DNA of 64,000 nt. It comes from Tachypleus tridentatus. Taxonomy: Eukaryota; Arthropoda; Merostomata; Xiphosura; Limulidae. A program made the translations under genes and the position numbers. Under the pieces are notes generated by a model that searched no databases, was not told the origin of the DNA, and saw only the letters and a program-made list of their open reading frames with translations. Each line of letters opens with the position of its first letter. Positions within the stretch are counted from its first letter, which is position 1. Positions 1-21,662 of this stretch are shown here, in pieces. The DNA lies in the NCBI RefSeq assembly GCF_004210375.1, contig NC_134834.1, forward strand, positions 89,346,170-89,410,169, written 5' to 3'.

Positions 1-10307
<10,307 letters not shown>

Positions 10308-10560
10308 TGATCGAGCAATGGCAAGTAGAACAATAACGCTATAACAGTCTTACAAAGAAATGTTTTTAAACTTCAGCGCAAAACTTTCACCTCAAAAACA
10401 GTTTAAATATTTTTTACAAACTTCAATAATTCGATAAAACTCATCTGTGAAAATGACGTAAATCTTGTGTCCGCCTAGCGGAAATAGTTTCCAATGATTT
10501 GAAAATTCTCAAACTACGTCACTTATTTATGCTTTGTGTTTTCAATTTTACATCATTATA
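10308..10560 (-). promoter_or_regulatory. Candidate Rab4 promoter / 5' UTR with two CRE-like TGACGTA sites
   Basis: Immediately upstream of the Rab4 start lie two TGACGTA motifs in opposite orientation: 10454-10460 read on plus, and 10515-10521 read on minus. An inverted repeat TCCGCCTAGCGGA lies between them. ATF/CREB-type half-sites are common in housekeeping promoters. No TATA box is evident. The assignment rests on position and motifs only. Confidence 0.35.
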
Positions 10561-11294
10561 AATATCTAATACAATTAGTAAAATAGACCTAAATGTGAAA
10601 TTTTCGAAGTACATTGATACACTTTTATTAGTTCTATAACATCAACTTAAAATACATGTGCTCAATTTAAAGTATTGCGTTTTATTAAAAAGTCCATTCC
10701 TAAAATGAATTGCATAATAGGAATATTTAATTATTATTAATGAAATTAAACGCCACGCTTCCAGAAACATAACGTTTGCTGCTATACTGAAGGATGCAGA
10801 GGCTTATCGACATAAATATTTATACAAAGAAATGAAAATGTTTTTGTTACGAAAAAAGTGAAATAAAATATTTATCTTAGAACACAAAATTTTCTTTGAC
10901 AATTTTTTTCCATATTATAGCTCTCTTCAACAGCACCAAGAATCCCATGATTTGTTTGTTTGTTGTTAAACACAAAACTAAATAATGGGTTATTCGTGAT
11001 ATCTCCACCGATATTCACGTATAATATTAGTTATTCATAAAATTATTAAAATGGGAATCTTACGGTCAAGGAAGGGATGTTATTAAAAGTTAAACAGTTT
11101 TTTACTAATAATAAAATAGTATATTCTTAATCTGAGTTATATTTTTAGTCTAAAGAAGTACTTTTATTAAATTATATTGTGGTAGCGTAGTTCTTATTCT
11201 CGGGTTTCTCTTAGATTATCTGTGAAAATAATTCGCCGACAATTCTTTTACAGAAAATTAAATAAAATACTAAACTATCCATTTACCATGTCCA
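10561..11294. other. Region upstream of Rab4, no gene seen
   Basis: AT-rich sequence. The only recognisable item is a SINE-B tail fragment (about 10946-11010, reverse). Confidence 0.6.
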
Positions 11295-13640
11295 TTCGAC
11301 GGTTTTCTCTTCCGAGGCCCATGATATACGGATAGGATGGTGTCTTGTCTTTTGTTGTATCTGGTTATCATGTTGCGAGGGAGTTCTCTTTGGGTAACTT
11401 GGTGGTGTATCCACTGATAGCTCTAACCTTGATAATTTTCCGGACGTAGTCTAGGCGAGGAACTCTAGACTTTTTAACAGTTTAAGTTTCCACTGACCTA
11501 CTTTTTAGAGGTATTTATTTGGCCATTCCCATTAGTGCAACATATGACCAATCTCAATGTCTGCTTAACTGCTGAGAACAGCAGAGGTTAAATGTTAAGA
11601 CACTCGACTTACAAACCGAGGGATGCTGGATCGTATCATTCATCCCTAAAAGTATTCGCCCTTTCATCCGTAAGGGTGCTATAATTGATGGTCAATCACA
11701 CTATTCATCACTAAAGAATAGCCCAAGAGTAAGTTATAGGTGGCATTGATCAGTTGCCTTCCCTCTAGCATATCACAGAAAAGCTAATAAAAATAGCGCG
11801 AAGTTAAAAAACAAACAAAAAAATAAATAAATATGCTGTTACTCTGTAGCAAAAGACCAAGCAAATCAAGATAATCTTTTCCCAGTGGTGTTATAACATA
11901 ATATTACTGTAGTTGCTTTTGCTTCTTCTTTTTTAAACCTTTCTGCTCACAGCAGAATGAATATGTTTTACACCGTTCTCTTTACATAGAATTGCCAAGC
12001 AGTTAGAAGACTGTGGAGATGATAGAGTGCTTTAAAATGTAAATAGATAATTGGGAGGTATCAGATGTAATTGTTGTTTCTATCCGTTGGTATATTCCAG
12101 TTTTTTTTCACTTCCTTGATATAATGATCAATTACATGTTCGTTTCTATGTTATGCTAGTTACATCATTTCTCCCATTATAAAATCAATGTAACATGAAT
12201 GGATATTCCAGAGTAATATGTGTCAGTACAGTTTGTTGAATGCTTGATTACAATCAGCAATTCAACATAAGTTATTTGGCTTCTCAAGTTGTTCATGTAG
12301 AGGACGAATTACATAAGATAAATTTCACAAAATGACAATACTAAGAACACAGTCCAGAAACTTTACTTTTGTCATGCTGGTTCTTTGCAATTGGCCAATA
12401 CTGGACTGAATTAGCATTAGAAGAATCTATAAACAGTTTTTCTGTGAACTATGTGTCCCATGAAACTCACCTGTTGATGTAATAATTGACTCTTTTGAGC
12501 GCTATCTTAAGGTCCTTTTCCCTCAACTGATCCAAAATCTCCAGCTCTTTAAACTTCGTTTCATGCGCAGTTGTAGTATCCTAGTAGATTAGTATGATAT
12601 TCCATAGACTTCCCAGCCTAACATTTCAGCCATGTCTGCAAATGAAGTCAGTTCCCAATATTTACGTTTCTTTGATGTCAATTACCCACACACCATGAAG
12701 TACAGAGAAGCATTTTACGGTAAATGTAACTTTCAAATTTCCTTTTAGCGGAACCTTATATCTAATCGCTCTGCACGTTACTCCCTCTTCTTTCTTCGTA
12801 CCTGTAAGCAGTTTCTCACCCTTTGTGAACAAATCGGATTGAACTATTTTAACTGTAGAGTCCGTGTTAATTTGCATACTGCAAAGCTGCCCAGCAATAA
12901 TTTCGTAGACTTATGGACTAGTTTCTCTAAACAACGAATTTCTCATTTTATTTTTAGGCAGACAGGGTATTTTCAACTGAACTTTGCCCCATAGTTCCAG
13001 TTAAATTCTGTTTTCCAATGCCATTCAGTCTTCTGTTGTCTCTTATTTTATTAGACTTAAGACTGATCTTACTTCCATCAGCAAATTTTCTTAAAAGATA
13101 TACACCTACTCTACTTCGGCCTAATTCTCATTTACTTGTCTTTTACAGTATCTATAAGTTACTTACGTGTCAAGGATACATTCATTTTTCGAAAAGCATC
13201 TGAGTAAGATAACCGTGCACGCCCTTCCAAATATTCTGCAAGCTCAGCTACGGTATTTCCCTTCACTCTACCTTGTTATGGAACATTGATCTGGATACTT
13301 CTTTCTGATGCGACACTTAACATCTATTGGATTAGGTAGTTGCCAATGTCTGATAGTTATTAAGGCTTTCAGCTGGAAAGTTACATAATGTTTTCAAACT
13401 GGTCCTTGTAAATGGGAAGCACGATTCGTGACTTATTTCTTACCATTCCGTTCGTCTACCATAAAAATTATTTCAAAATAAGCTTAGTATGTCTCCTATG
13501 TTAGTTCCAACCATACTTCATTGATTTCATTTTGAACCGATGTTGAACTGGCAAGCTACACTGGAAGTGGATTTGGTATTGTTATTATTGGGTTGTCTAA
13601 GAAGATCTTTCAGTAACAGTTAGAACAACACTAGTGGTAA
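11295..13640 (-). pseudogene. Decayed LTR-retrotransposon gag-pol-like fragment, copy A
   Basis: This is the remains of a retroelement read on the minus strand, recognised mainly by its match to copy B at 25.2-27.4 kb. Shared blocks are 11300-11350 with 25465-25505 (TTTTCTCTTCC-RAG-CCCATRATAT), 12660-12720 with 26160-26220 (TTACCCACACA...CACAGAGAA), and 13545-13575 with 27275-27310. The minus-strand open frame 12662-12877 encodes 71 residues lying where copy B has sequence downstream of its zinc knuckle, which would suit a protease region. No catalytic motif is certain. Stops and frameshifts interrupt it throughout, and a SINE-A (11585-11820) and a SINE-B (13704-13838) lie in or beside it. 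No LTRs were identified. Confidence 0.45.
11585..11820 (+). mobile_element. SINE-A, degenerate
   Basis: A tRNA-like head (TTAAGACACTCGACTTACAA), the GCCCTTTCA core, a CACTATTC block and an AAAAACAAACAAA tail are recognisable with many substitutions. It appears older than the other copies and lies inside retroelement copy A. Confidence 0.75.
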
Positions 13641-13703
13641 TAGGTGTAAACCAAATAGATTCTTCTAGTCCATATTTTGTAGCATATGGCTTCTCAGGTT
13701 AGA

Positions 13704-13838
13704 TGTTGTTGTTGGTGTTTTGACTTAAGCACAAAGCTACACAATGGGCTATTTGTGCTCTGCCCACCACTGGTATCTAAACCCGGATTTTAGCATTGTA
13801 AGTCCGCAAACATACCGCTGAGCCACTGGGGGGCTCTA
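13704..13838 (-). mobile_element. SINE-B, full length, with TSD
   Basis: Second SINE family, reverse orientation. The 8-bp TSD AGGTTAGA is at 13696-13703 and 13839-13846. The tail ...AAGCACAAAGCTACACAATG and a head ending GCCACTGGGGGG are clear. Confidence 0.9.
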
Positions 13839-13846
13839 AGGTTAGA

Positions 13847-14540
13847 ACTCCTGAGCTGATGTAATATTTCCATTTAATCATTTGTTTTACAGATGCTTTA
13901 TTATGTAGCTGATGTTATTTTCTACCTCATTGGTGCTTTTTACTACTTCGTTAACATCTTTCTTTACTTTTAACTTACATCCTACTATATTTCTTCTGCA
14001 TTAAAAAAACACTTATATGTCTCGTAAAGTTTGATCGATCTTTCTTCAATCAAGTTTACTTGAGGTTGTCTTTAACTATTTAATATCTTTCTTTTAATTC
14101 TATCCTCAAAAACGTCTAATGAAATTTTATGAGAAACATTTGGAGTAAAATCCCAAAGAACAATTTTATTATATATGTTGCAACAATTCTCCGAAGACTT
14201 TCTACAGTTATTAAAGCAAAAGATGAACACACATATATTAACTGTTTGTTGAACTCAATCACTTCCACTGAGTTCTGTTGTACTAAATATAAAGATTAAT
14301 AAAATGTTGATGTTTCATCTGTGATTTATCTTCCACTGTTCTTTGAAAGTAGCCTGAAATCAAATTTTTGACTTTGTCCTAACACTTTTGCACAGTACTG
14401 TATATCGTGAATATCGGTAAGTCTTTGATAAGATATTGAACAATATTTTATTTGAAGTTGGATTCTTACGTACTTGTTGAAATAACTAAAAAGTGAATAG
14501 AAAGATTCATAGGTTGATACATTATTTTCTGTTTGCTTGT
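13847..14540. other. No gene recognised
   Basis: AT-rich sequence. The minus-strand open frame 14326-14553 (75 aa) shows no recognisable domain and reaches into the adjacent SINE, so it is probably fortuitous. Confidence 0.55.
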
Positions 14541-14776
14541 TTTTGAATTTCACGTAAAGCTATACGAATCCTATCTGCGCTAGTCGTCCCTAATTTAGCA
14601 TGGTAAGACAAAAGAGAAGGCAACTTCGTCATCATTACCCAGTTTTAGCGGGATTGACCGTCACATTGTAAGGTTCCTACGGCTAAAAGAGTGACCATAT
14701 ATGGTATAATATAGATAGGAACCCGTGATCCTTGGATGAGGAGTGGAGTGCCTCACCCACCTAGCTATGATACGGT
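14541..14776 (-). mobile_element. SINE-A, head half caught in a tandem duplication
   Basis: Tail GAATTTCACGTAAAGC is at the left and the tRNA head with GAACCCGTGATCC (degenerate B box) at the right. From 14670 on, this copy is repeated in the adjacent duplicate. Confidence 0.85.
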
Positions 14777-15094
14777 TTTCATTAAATAACAACAATGTGA
14801 CTATTGAGGTTTCTTAGAGATATATATTTTTAAAAGCACATCTTTTTGTGTTATTGAGTATTATTGATATAAAAATTGATATAAGAAGGTTCCTACGGCT
14901 AAAAGAGTGACCATATATGGTATGATATAGATAGGAACCCGTGATCCTTGGATGAGGAGTGGAGTGCCTCACCCACCTAGCCATGATACGGTTTTCATTA
15001 AATAACAACAATGTGACTATTAAGGTTTCTTAGAGATATATATTTTTTAAAAGCACATCTTTTTGTGTTATTGAGTATTATTGATATAAAAATT
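14670..15094. repeat. 216-bp tandem duplication
   Basis: Bases 14670-14885 are repeated at 14886-15094 with only a few differences: TATAATATAG against TATGATATAG, CTAGCTATG against CTAGCCATG, and one A-run length change. The unit starts within SINE-A and includes its tRNA head plus about 110 bp of flank, so the duplication is younger than the SINE insertion. Confidence 0.92.
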
Positions 15095-15702
15095 TTCTAA
15101 CTATCAAAACAGTGAGATTTCTTATCTTGATATATTAATTATAGAGAGATGCTGTGAAGGGTGGTACTTATAAAAGGATTTGAACAAATGCAGTAATTTA
15201 ACAAGAACATGGAAAAGTAATTTCTATGTTGTGACGTGTGAAGAGATGCACTGAGGATTATAGCAATTTTGAAATATATGACTTAATGGTGTGTGTTTCT
15301 TAATCACTGGTAGTGCATTAGTAACAGCATTAGCATTAGTACCAGCTTGAGCTCCCTATTAGTGACAGCTTGAACCTCCTATTAAGTTGAATTTAAGCTT
15401 CTGTTGAATTGATTTATGATAATATGGAATTGATGACATTTTTGTTTAGTCTTACTCTAATATTGATGGTTCGAGGTGTATTGTTTTACTAAGTAGAGCG
15501 GACTACAATTAAACCAATGATGTTGTCAGATATAAGTGTGCCGGTTTGAGGATCAAAAAGTTCATATGAGCTGAATGTTTTCAATTGGTGAACGTGCTGT
15601 AAGCTTCAATACTACTATTCTGTTAAGAGTATGGCGTAGGCGGAGGATTTGTTAAATACGGACCTTCGCCTTAGAAAATTGCTTAAAATCAGATTTCATT
15701 TG

Positions 15703-15897
15703 TTTTGAATTTCGCGCAAAGCTACACGAGGCGTATCTGCGTTATCTATTCCTACTTTTGCAGTATAAGGCTAGAGGGAAGCCTGCTAGTCATCATTACC
15801 CACCGCCAACTCCTGGGTTACTCTTTACCAACGAATAGAGTGATTGATCATCATATCATAACGCCCCCAAGACTGAAAGGGCGAGCATGTTTGTTAA
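15703..15897 (-). mobile_element. SINE-A, tRNA head missing
   Basis: Tail and core are complete (GAATTTCGCGCAAAGCTACA ... GAAAGGGCGAGCATGTTTG). The element stops before the tRNA-like head, as expected for 5' truncation. The plus open frame 15705-15926 is SINE sequence. Confidence 0.88.
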
Positions 15898-16044
15898 AAT
15901 CAGGACGGATTATATATACAACTTGAAATCTCTTACCCGATTGTTTAGGCCATGGGTTGTGAAAGATGTAGATCAGGGTGAATATCTCAAGTACACATTG
16001 GTATTTTGCTATTATAAAAACTTATATACGTAATAGTTTTGGTT

Positions 16045-16319
16045 TTGTTTGTTTTGGATTTCGTGCAAAGCTACATGAAGGTTATCTTCGCTAGCCGTCC
16101 CTAATTTAGCAATGTAAGACTAGAGGGAAGGCAGCTAGTCATCACCACCCACCGCCAAATCTTGGGCTACTCTTTTATCAACTAATAGTGGGATTGACCG
16201 TCACATTATAACGCCTCCACGGCTGAAAGGGCGAGTATGTTTTGGCGCGAAGGGGATGCGAACCCGCGACCCTCAGATTACGAGTCGCACGCCTTAACAC
16301 GCTTAGCCATGCCGGGCCT
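16045..16319 (-). mobile_element. SINE-A, full length
   Basis: Complete, from the TTTGTTTGTTTTGGATTTCG tail to a head ending GCCATGCCGGGCC. The B box complement (GGATGCGAACCCGCGACC) is intact. Confidence 0.93.
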
Positions 16320-16661
16320 GTTCATAATCTATAGACGTTACTGGTCAAATATCTGTAGTTTTCCGATTAATGAGCATTTATCACAATTCTAGCTTTCGAG
16401 GATTATAATATACACACTGTATATTATTATACAATTATTACAAAAGCAGTATCATTCTATTAATAATACAAATAAACATCTATAGTAAAACTTTGGCTCA
16501 CGACATTTATCCTTACACTGTTATTTTATAATCTGTGGAACACGCAGTGGTAACCCAAACATTTTTCTAACTGTCGTCGTTTCATGAAGATTGGGAAAAG
16601 CACGTGTTTTATGATGTATATTTTCTAGGAAGTATGTTTGTTCGAATCCTCTTTCTCTTAC

Positions 16662-16731
16662 ATGCAGGTATCGAAACTCGGTTTTTAGTGGTGTGAGTAG
16701 ACATGCCGGTGTGCCACTGGGGGGTGGTCCT
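16662..16731 (-). mobile_element. SINE-B head fragment
   Basis: Contains GGTATCGAAACTCGG and a head ending GCCACTGGGGGGTGG. The 3' tail is absent. Confidence 0.75.
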
Positions 16732-17149
16732 GTTAGTTAAATTCAAGAATTTAACTTGATAGAACAAATAGATATACATATATGTTAAAAATGCAAAAAC
16801 CAGATGAATTTCGTATAACAGTAAAATATATCTGTGTTCAAAGTAATAACAATAAACAATCAAAATTTACGAATGAGTGAAATAACAATTTTTTATGAAA
16901 AACAAATGATGAAAATTATTTTAAAAAAAGGAAAAAAAGATGTCTTAAGTGATATGTGTTGTTATCAAAATGTATTTTCTTTGAAACTAAATAACCCCAA
17001 GTATCCATGTTAAAAAAAATCTATTTTGCACCAATGAAAAAAAAAGAGTAAATTACCCCCTCTAGTGTTTATTTACCTATATTTTTCATATGCCTTAAGA
17101 GAGTTCCCCACTATTACTGCGGTAAGTTTACGAATTTACAACACTAAAA

Positions 17150-17216
17150 TCAACAGTTCGATTGGTGGGCTCAGAAGATAGCCCCATGTGGCTTTGTTAA
17201 AAGAAAACACACAACC
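17150..17216 (+). mobile_element. SINE-C 3' fragment
   Basis: GTTCGATTGGTGGGCTCAG followed by ATAGCCCCATGTGGCTTTGT and an AAGAAAACACACAA end. This is the tail of the third SINE family. Confidence 0.7.
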
Positions 17217-17473
17217 ATACTCAAAGAGATGTCACTGTCAGCTGCAGTCCATTTTACTAGATCACTGTTGTTATCTAAATGCTAGAAAAGGTGAATTTGA
17301 ATGCTATCGTTAGATTATATTTTTCGCAATCGCATTAAATAAGATTTTAGATACAATTTTGTCACCCGTCGTTAGAGTTCGTAAGAGAAGTAATACAAAA
17401 AAAATGTTTTAAAGTTCAGTATGATTTTCATCATAAATATTATACCTACTTGTTTCGTTATTTCACAAACTTT

Positions 17474-17540
17474 AGGTTTGTTTTTGAATTTCGCACAAAG
17501 CTACTCGAGGGCTATCTGCGCTAGCCGTCCGTAATTTAGA
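17474..17540 (-). mobile_element. SINE-A 3' fragment
   Basis: About the last 65 bp of SINE-A in reverse (GAATTTCGCACAAAGCTACT...), ending abruptly after CCGTAATTTAG. It is paired with an oppositely oriented fragment at 17788. Confidence 0.88.
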
Positions 17541-17765
17541 AAAGAAACATGAAAAAGGAAATTTTGTTGGGCTTTGGATTAAAGGACAATGAAGACAGTT
17601 GAGGATATAGTATACAGTTTATTGTTCAATATAACAAACAAAGTGAGTTTACTGTCGAGGTAACGTTACGCAAACCACGAACCTTCGGATTCACAGTCTG
17701 GCATGCTAAATAATAGGTACGTCAAGCTTCACGTCTCACTTGCGTGCATTTAGTTCAAATAGAAA

Positions 17766-17787
17766 GTGACAATATATATATTGTCAC
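17766..17787. repeat. Perfect 22-bp palindrome
   Basis: Half-site GTGACAATATA, self-complementary without spacer, directly abutting the SINE-A fragment at 17788. Confidence 0.9.
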
Positions 17788-17856
17788 TAGTCTTACACTG
17801 CTAAATTAGGGACGCCTAGCGCAGATAGCTCTCGAGTAGCTATGCGCGAAATTCTT
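17788..17856 (+). mobile_element. SINE-A 3' fragment
   Basis: CTAGTCTTACACTGCTAAAT through GCGCGAAATTC in plus orientation. It forms an inverted pair with 17474-17540 around a unique segment of about 250 bp. Confidence 0.88.
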
Positions 17857-18272
17857 GATTCTTCAGTGCTTAATGTCCGTTGAACATGAAGTCAAAAGGT
17901 ACGTGAGACTTAGTTTGCCATCAGAGAGGCAACTGAACTACGTCTGCAAAGTTACGAGTGACTTGAACTACAACTCTTAAAAAGAAGATTAACTAGGTAA
18001 CGTAATAAAATCTCAGAAAGACTTAGTTCACATGGATTGCGATTAATTATTTTTACGAGTATTAAGAATACCCCTGTGTTATTGTATTATTGATAACTCA
18101 TAATGGTGCTAAACTGCAAACGAACACTATGAATTTATTTTCAGATAACCCTTATACCTATATAAATATACAGCAAAAAATTTTAATGTTTTTCAGCAAA
18201 AACGAGTACTTCTATAAAAAGTGAAACAAAATGCTGATAAAAAGTAGTCAACGTACAATCACCTTGCAGTAT

Positions 18273-18550
18273 TGTTTGTTTGTTTTGAATTTCGCGCAAA
18301 GCTACTCGAGAGCTATCTGCGCTAGCCGTCCCTAATTTAACAGTGTAAGACTAGAGGGAAGACAGCTAGTCATCACCACCCACCGCCAACTCTAGGGCTA
18401 CTCTTTTACCAACGAATAGTGGGATTCACCGTCACATTATAACGCCTCCACGGCTGAAAGGGCGATCATGTTTGGCGCGACTGGGATGCGAACCCGTGAC
18501 CCTCAGATTGCAAGCCGCACGCCTTAACACGCTGGGCCATGCCGGGCCCT
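18273..18550 (-). mobile_element. SINE-A, full length
   Basis: Tail GAATTTCGCGCAAAGCTACT to head GCCATGCCGGGCCC, close to the consensus of the other copies and so probably young. No convincing TSD. Confidence 0.94.
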
Positions 18551-18676
18551 AAACTTTAGACATTTACCATCTAATAAAAATATTTCGTTGTCTGCAAAAA
18601 GTAAAGGACGCATTAAAATATGTTAATATATAAAGTAAAATAAGGAACAAAATGTGAGGCGTGAAGAATAATATCT

Positions 18677-18836
18677 TGGTTTGTTTTTGAATTTCGTTCA
18701 AAATTACACAACGGATATCTGCGCTACCGTTCCTAAGTTAGCAGTGTGAGACTAAATGGAAATTAACTATTCATCCCCACCTATCGCTAACTCTTGGGCT
18801 ACTCTTTTATCAACGAATAGTGGGAATGACCGTCAA
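18677..18836 (-). mobile_element. SINE-A, 5'-truncated
   Basis: Degenerate tail and core. It stops at GACCGTCA, where the inverted duplication with 48.6-49.1 kb begins. Confidence 0.85.
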
Positions 18837-19011
18837 TTAGCCGAGAACCTTCCATGGGACATGATATTACATATCTAACGTACTTCTCAGATTTACCAAA
18901 CCTTTATATTTTTATTGTCTATAGAATGTAGCTTTTATTTATTTAACAATAGAAATATACTAAAGCCATTCTTGGTTGCTTAGCTCATTATTAATTTTGC
19001 TGCCTCCCCAG

Positions 19012-19128
19012 TGATACAGTGGTATGTCAAAACATGGTTTTGATACTCTTGTTGGGCAAAGTACAGATAGCTGTTTGTGTAATTTTATGCTTGACAACAA
19101 ACAATACCAACAATATATATTTGTTATT
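19012..19128 (+). mobile_element. SINE-B, degenerate, in duplicated segment
   Basis: CCCCAGTGATACAGTGGTAT head and CAAAGTACAGATAGCTG tail. The same copy occurs reversed at 48818-48922. Confidence 0.8.
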
Positions 19129-19365
19129 GTTAAACGAGAAATTCACAATTAGGTGTCTATGCTATTCTATCGCAGGGATCGAATCTTAATTTCTAGAGTC
19201 ATAAGCCTTCACCTTACAAATAATCTATCAGGGAAAACACCCATTTAGAAACTTTGCATTTAGAAACTTTGTTTTTATTAATTCCTGTTGCTACTTTCAT
19301 CTGCCCCAGTTTATATCAAATTAATTACTGAACAGCCAGGATAGACACTTGATGATGTGTTGAAT

Positions 19366-19437
19366 TTGTTTTGGTTTGAATTTCGCGCAAAGCTACTCGA
19401 GGGCTATCTGCGCTAGTCGTCCCTAATTTAGCAGTGT
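19366..19437 (-). mobile_element. SINE-A 3' fragment at the edge of the duplication
   Basis: Tail through CTAATTTAGCAGTGT, then an abrupt end. The longer version of the same insertion is at 48331-48575 in the partner arm. Confidence 0.88.
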
Positions 19438-20399
19438 TTAACTGATGCATGAGTGCATTGGAAAAGAAATATGTGAAAGTGGAACATCGCGGTATCTGTT
19501 GGGTACAGCTAAATGAAAGGAAGAAATAAAAATAAAATATGACATGAAAATGAAGCAAAAAATAAGTATAAGCTAAAGTAATTTGGTTGGGGAGCTTCTG
19601 ATATCGAATAATAAAAACAGTGAAGACATTCATCAAGAAGAGAGTGCCGAAAATAATGAGGAAGTTTACACAGAGGCACCACATTGGACGAACGGACTGT
19701 ACACAGGTATGAGGACATCAGTCACAAAAATGTTTATCCTATATTCATTTCATATAAAAGCTTGTAGCGTAAAACTGCTGTTCAACAGTTAATTAGCATT
19801 GATTCAGAAACATGGAGACAGCTAACATGTACAAATATAGATTTAGTTGTATCGATTTGTTTGCTTGCTGTGAAGCAAAATGCTGTACAATGTGCTATCT
19901 GTGCTATGCTCACTGAAGCCTACCCAGTTATTGAATGGGGTGCCTATGAATTCACCTTTATTTCTTTGAATCCTTGTAGCATATGTAGCTGTTAGTGTTT
20001 GTTGTTGCACTTTGACTGAAAAATTTGGAGTAAAGGTTTAATAAAGTACAGACAAATTCATGGTGCTCTTCACAAACAGATTGAAGCAGAGACCTTAAGT
20101 CAGTCATCATTTTGAATTATATTTTGGGTATCAGATTATTGTTAGTTAAATGAAGTCTTTTATTTCATAGATCTACGTAGTTGGAAGGCAGAGAATCATA
20201 AGATAAACTTGGTTTTAGCAGTTTAAATACGTTAAGTCCGCACAACGGAGCTAAGTTTGTCTCTGAAGCTGTTTTTTCTAACCTTTGGTCAATGGAAGGG
20301 GTCCTTGGTTCCCCCCCCAGTCACATTGTGCTTTCCATTCTGAAAATTCTTGACCCACCATTGCAAATAAGTCTCAGAACTGCATCTTCAATAAGTTAG
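19438..20399. other. Unassigned segment with an overlapping ORF pair
   Basis: Contains a SINE-B relic (about 19861-19960, reverse). An acidic plus frame at 19583-19792 includes SNNKNSEDIHQEESAENNEE. Minus-strand frames (19325-19684, 19509-19718) overlap it and the SINE. No domain is recognised; the acidic frame could be a remnant of the transposon downstream. Confidence 0.4.
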
Positions 20400-20830
20400 A
20401 AAAATATCAGAATCAGGAGAGACATACTAAACTCCTTATATTATGAAAATTTAGTCCTGAATGCTGTAATTAAAGAAGGCAGAAAGCATTCTATTATTGT
20501 ACTATTGTTTTTCTGGGTAGAGCACGTTGTGTAGCTTTGGAATAGCAATACTATTGTTGACGAAACGTCTGATGCTTACAATGAAGAAGAAACTACTTTA
20601 GTTTTGTGATATGCTCATCGAAATCGAGACCATGTAAGGAAAGTTAAAGATTGCTTTTTTAAGTGTAAGAAGTGGGAGAAAAAGGGCACGATATCACAGA
20701 TTTAATATATGGATTAGGGATCTGTTTCAAAGTACAAAATTATAGAAACAAAGGAAACGGTAATCAATTGATGATGGCTTGGATTTAACAAGGAATGCAA
20801 ACTGTAATTTTATGGAATAATCCTCGAGCT
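20400..20830 (+). pseudogene. hAT-like (DUF4371-type) transposase fragment
   Basis: The plus strand from 20550 reads TIVDETSDAYNEEETTLVL, a stop, then YAHRNRDHVRKVKDCFFKCK. The pattern (I-x-DE-[ST]-x-D-x-x-x-x-[EQ]-x-x-x-x-x-[LV]-R/x-Y) is the start of the DUF4371 / hAT RNase-H-like core in ZMYM- and SCAND3-like domesticated and selfish elements, with the first catalytic Asp in the DE pair. An in-frame stop and missing flanks show that it is dead. A SINE-A at 20881 is inserted just downstream. No TIRs or 8-bp TSD were found. Confidence 0.5.
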
Positions 20831-20880
20831 GTTTGTTCATGAGTAATGCATACAGAGTGCTTCAGAGTTTAACGTGGAGG

Positions 20881-21144
20881 TGGGTTTATTTGTTTTGAAT
20901 TTCGCGCAAAGCTACTCGAGGGCTATCTGCACTAACCGTCCCTAATTTAGAAGTGTAAGACTAGAGGGAAGGCAGCTAGTCATCATCACCCACCGCCAAC
21001 TCTTGGGCTACTCTTTTACCAACAAATAGTTGGATTCACCGTCATATTATAACGCCACCACAGCTGAAAGGGTGAGCATGTTTCGAATCCGCGACCCTCG
21101 GATTACGAGTCGAACGTCTTAACACCCTTGGCCACGCCGGGCCA
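20881..21144 (-). mobile_element. SINE-A, full length, with TSD
   Basis: TSD TAACGTGGARG at 20870-20880 and 21145-21155, differing at one base. Tail GAATTTCGCGCAAAGC, head GGCCACGCCGGGCC. Confidence 0.93.
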
Positions 21145-21662
21145 TAACGTGGAAGTAAAAAGTTTCTTTAAAGACATTCAAAACACCATAACTTGTTCAG
21201 TCCTGCTTGATGGTAAGTTTTACAGAAAACTGTAAAGATCCTGTTGCATAACATGTAAGAAACTCAGTAAAACGCAAGAACAAAAGCAGTAAAACTAGTA
21301 ATGATGGGACCAAGGGAAATTTTACAAAGCTTTGATTACATTAAAAAAAAAAACTCGACTTGCCTGTGTAAATATGCTATGCAACAAAATTTTTGCCTAA
21401 ATTGTTAAAATATTTCACATTCATTTTACTGTACATTTTTTTATTCAAAACTCTATATGCCATCGATCTACTGGCCACTTTCTTTATCAAAACTTTAATT
21501 TTTATTGGTTTATTGACCACTTTCTGGTTCAAAATTCCACATACCATCGATGATTTAAATCATTTACTTCAAGACTGAGCTTATACTTGGTGAATAATCA
21601 AGGTTGGTCTCCGATTCTAAACGAGTCACAACTTTTAACAGCTAACAAAGTCAGAAAAAGAT

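Larger units (their letters stand above)
18836..19437. repeat. Inverted duplication, arm 1 (partner about 48553-49095)
   Basis: About 550 bp (from TTAGCCGAGAACCT through CACTTGATGATGTGTTGAAT) reappears as reverse complement at 48.55-49.1 kb with scattered differences. Both arms contain the same SINE-B (19012-19128), a SINE-C-like relic with GGGATCGAATC, and a SINE-A at the same flank position. Confidence 0.92.
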
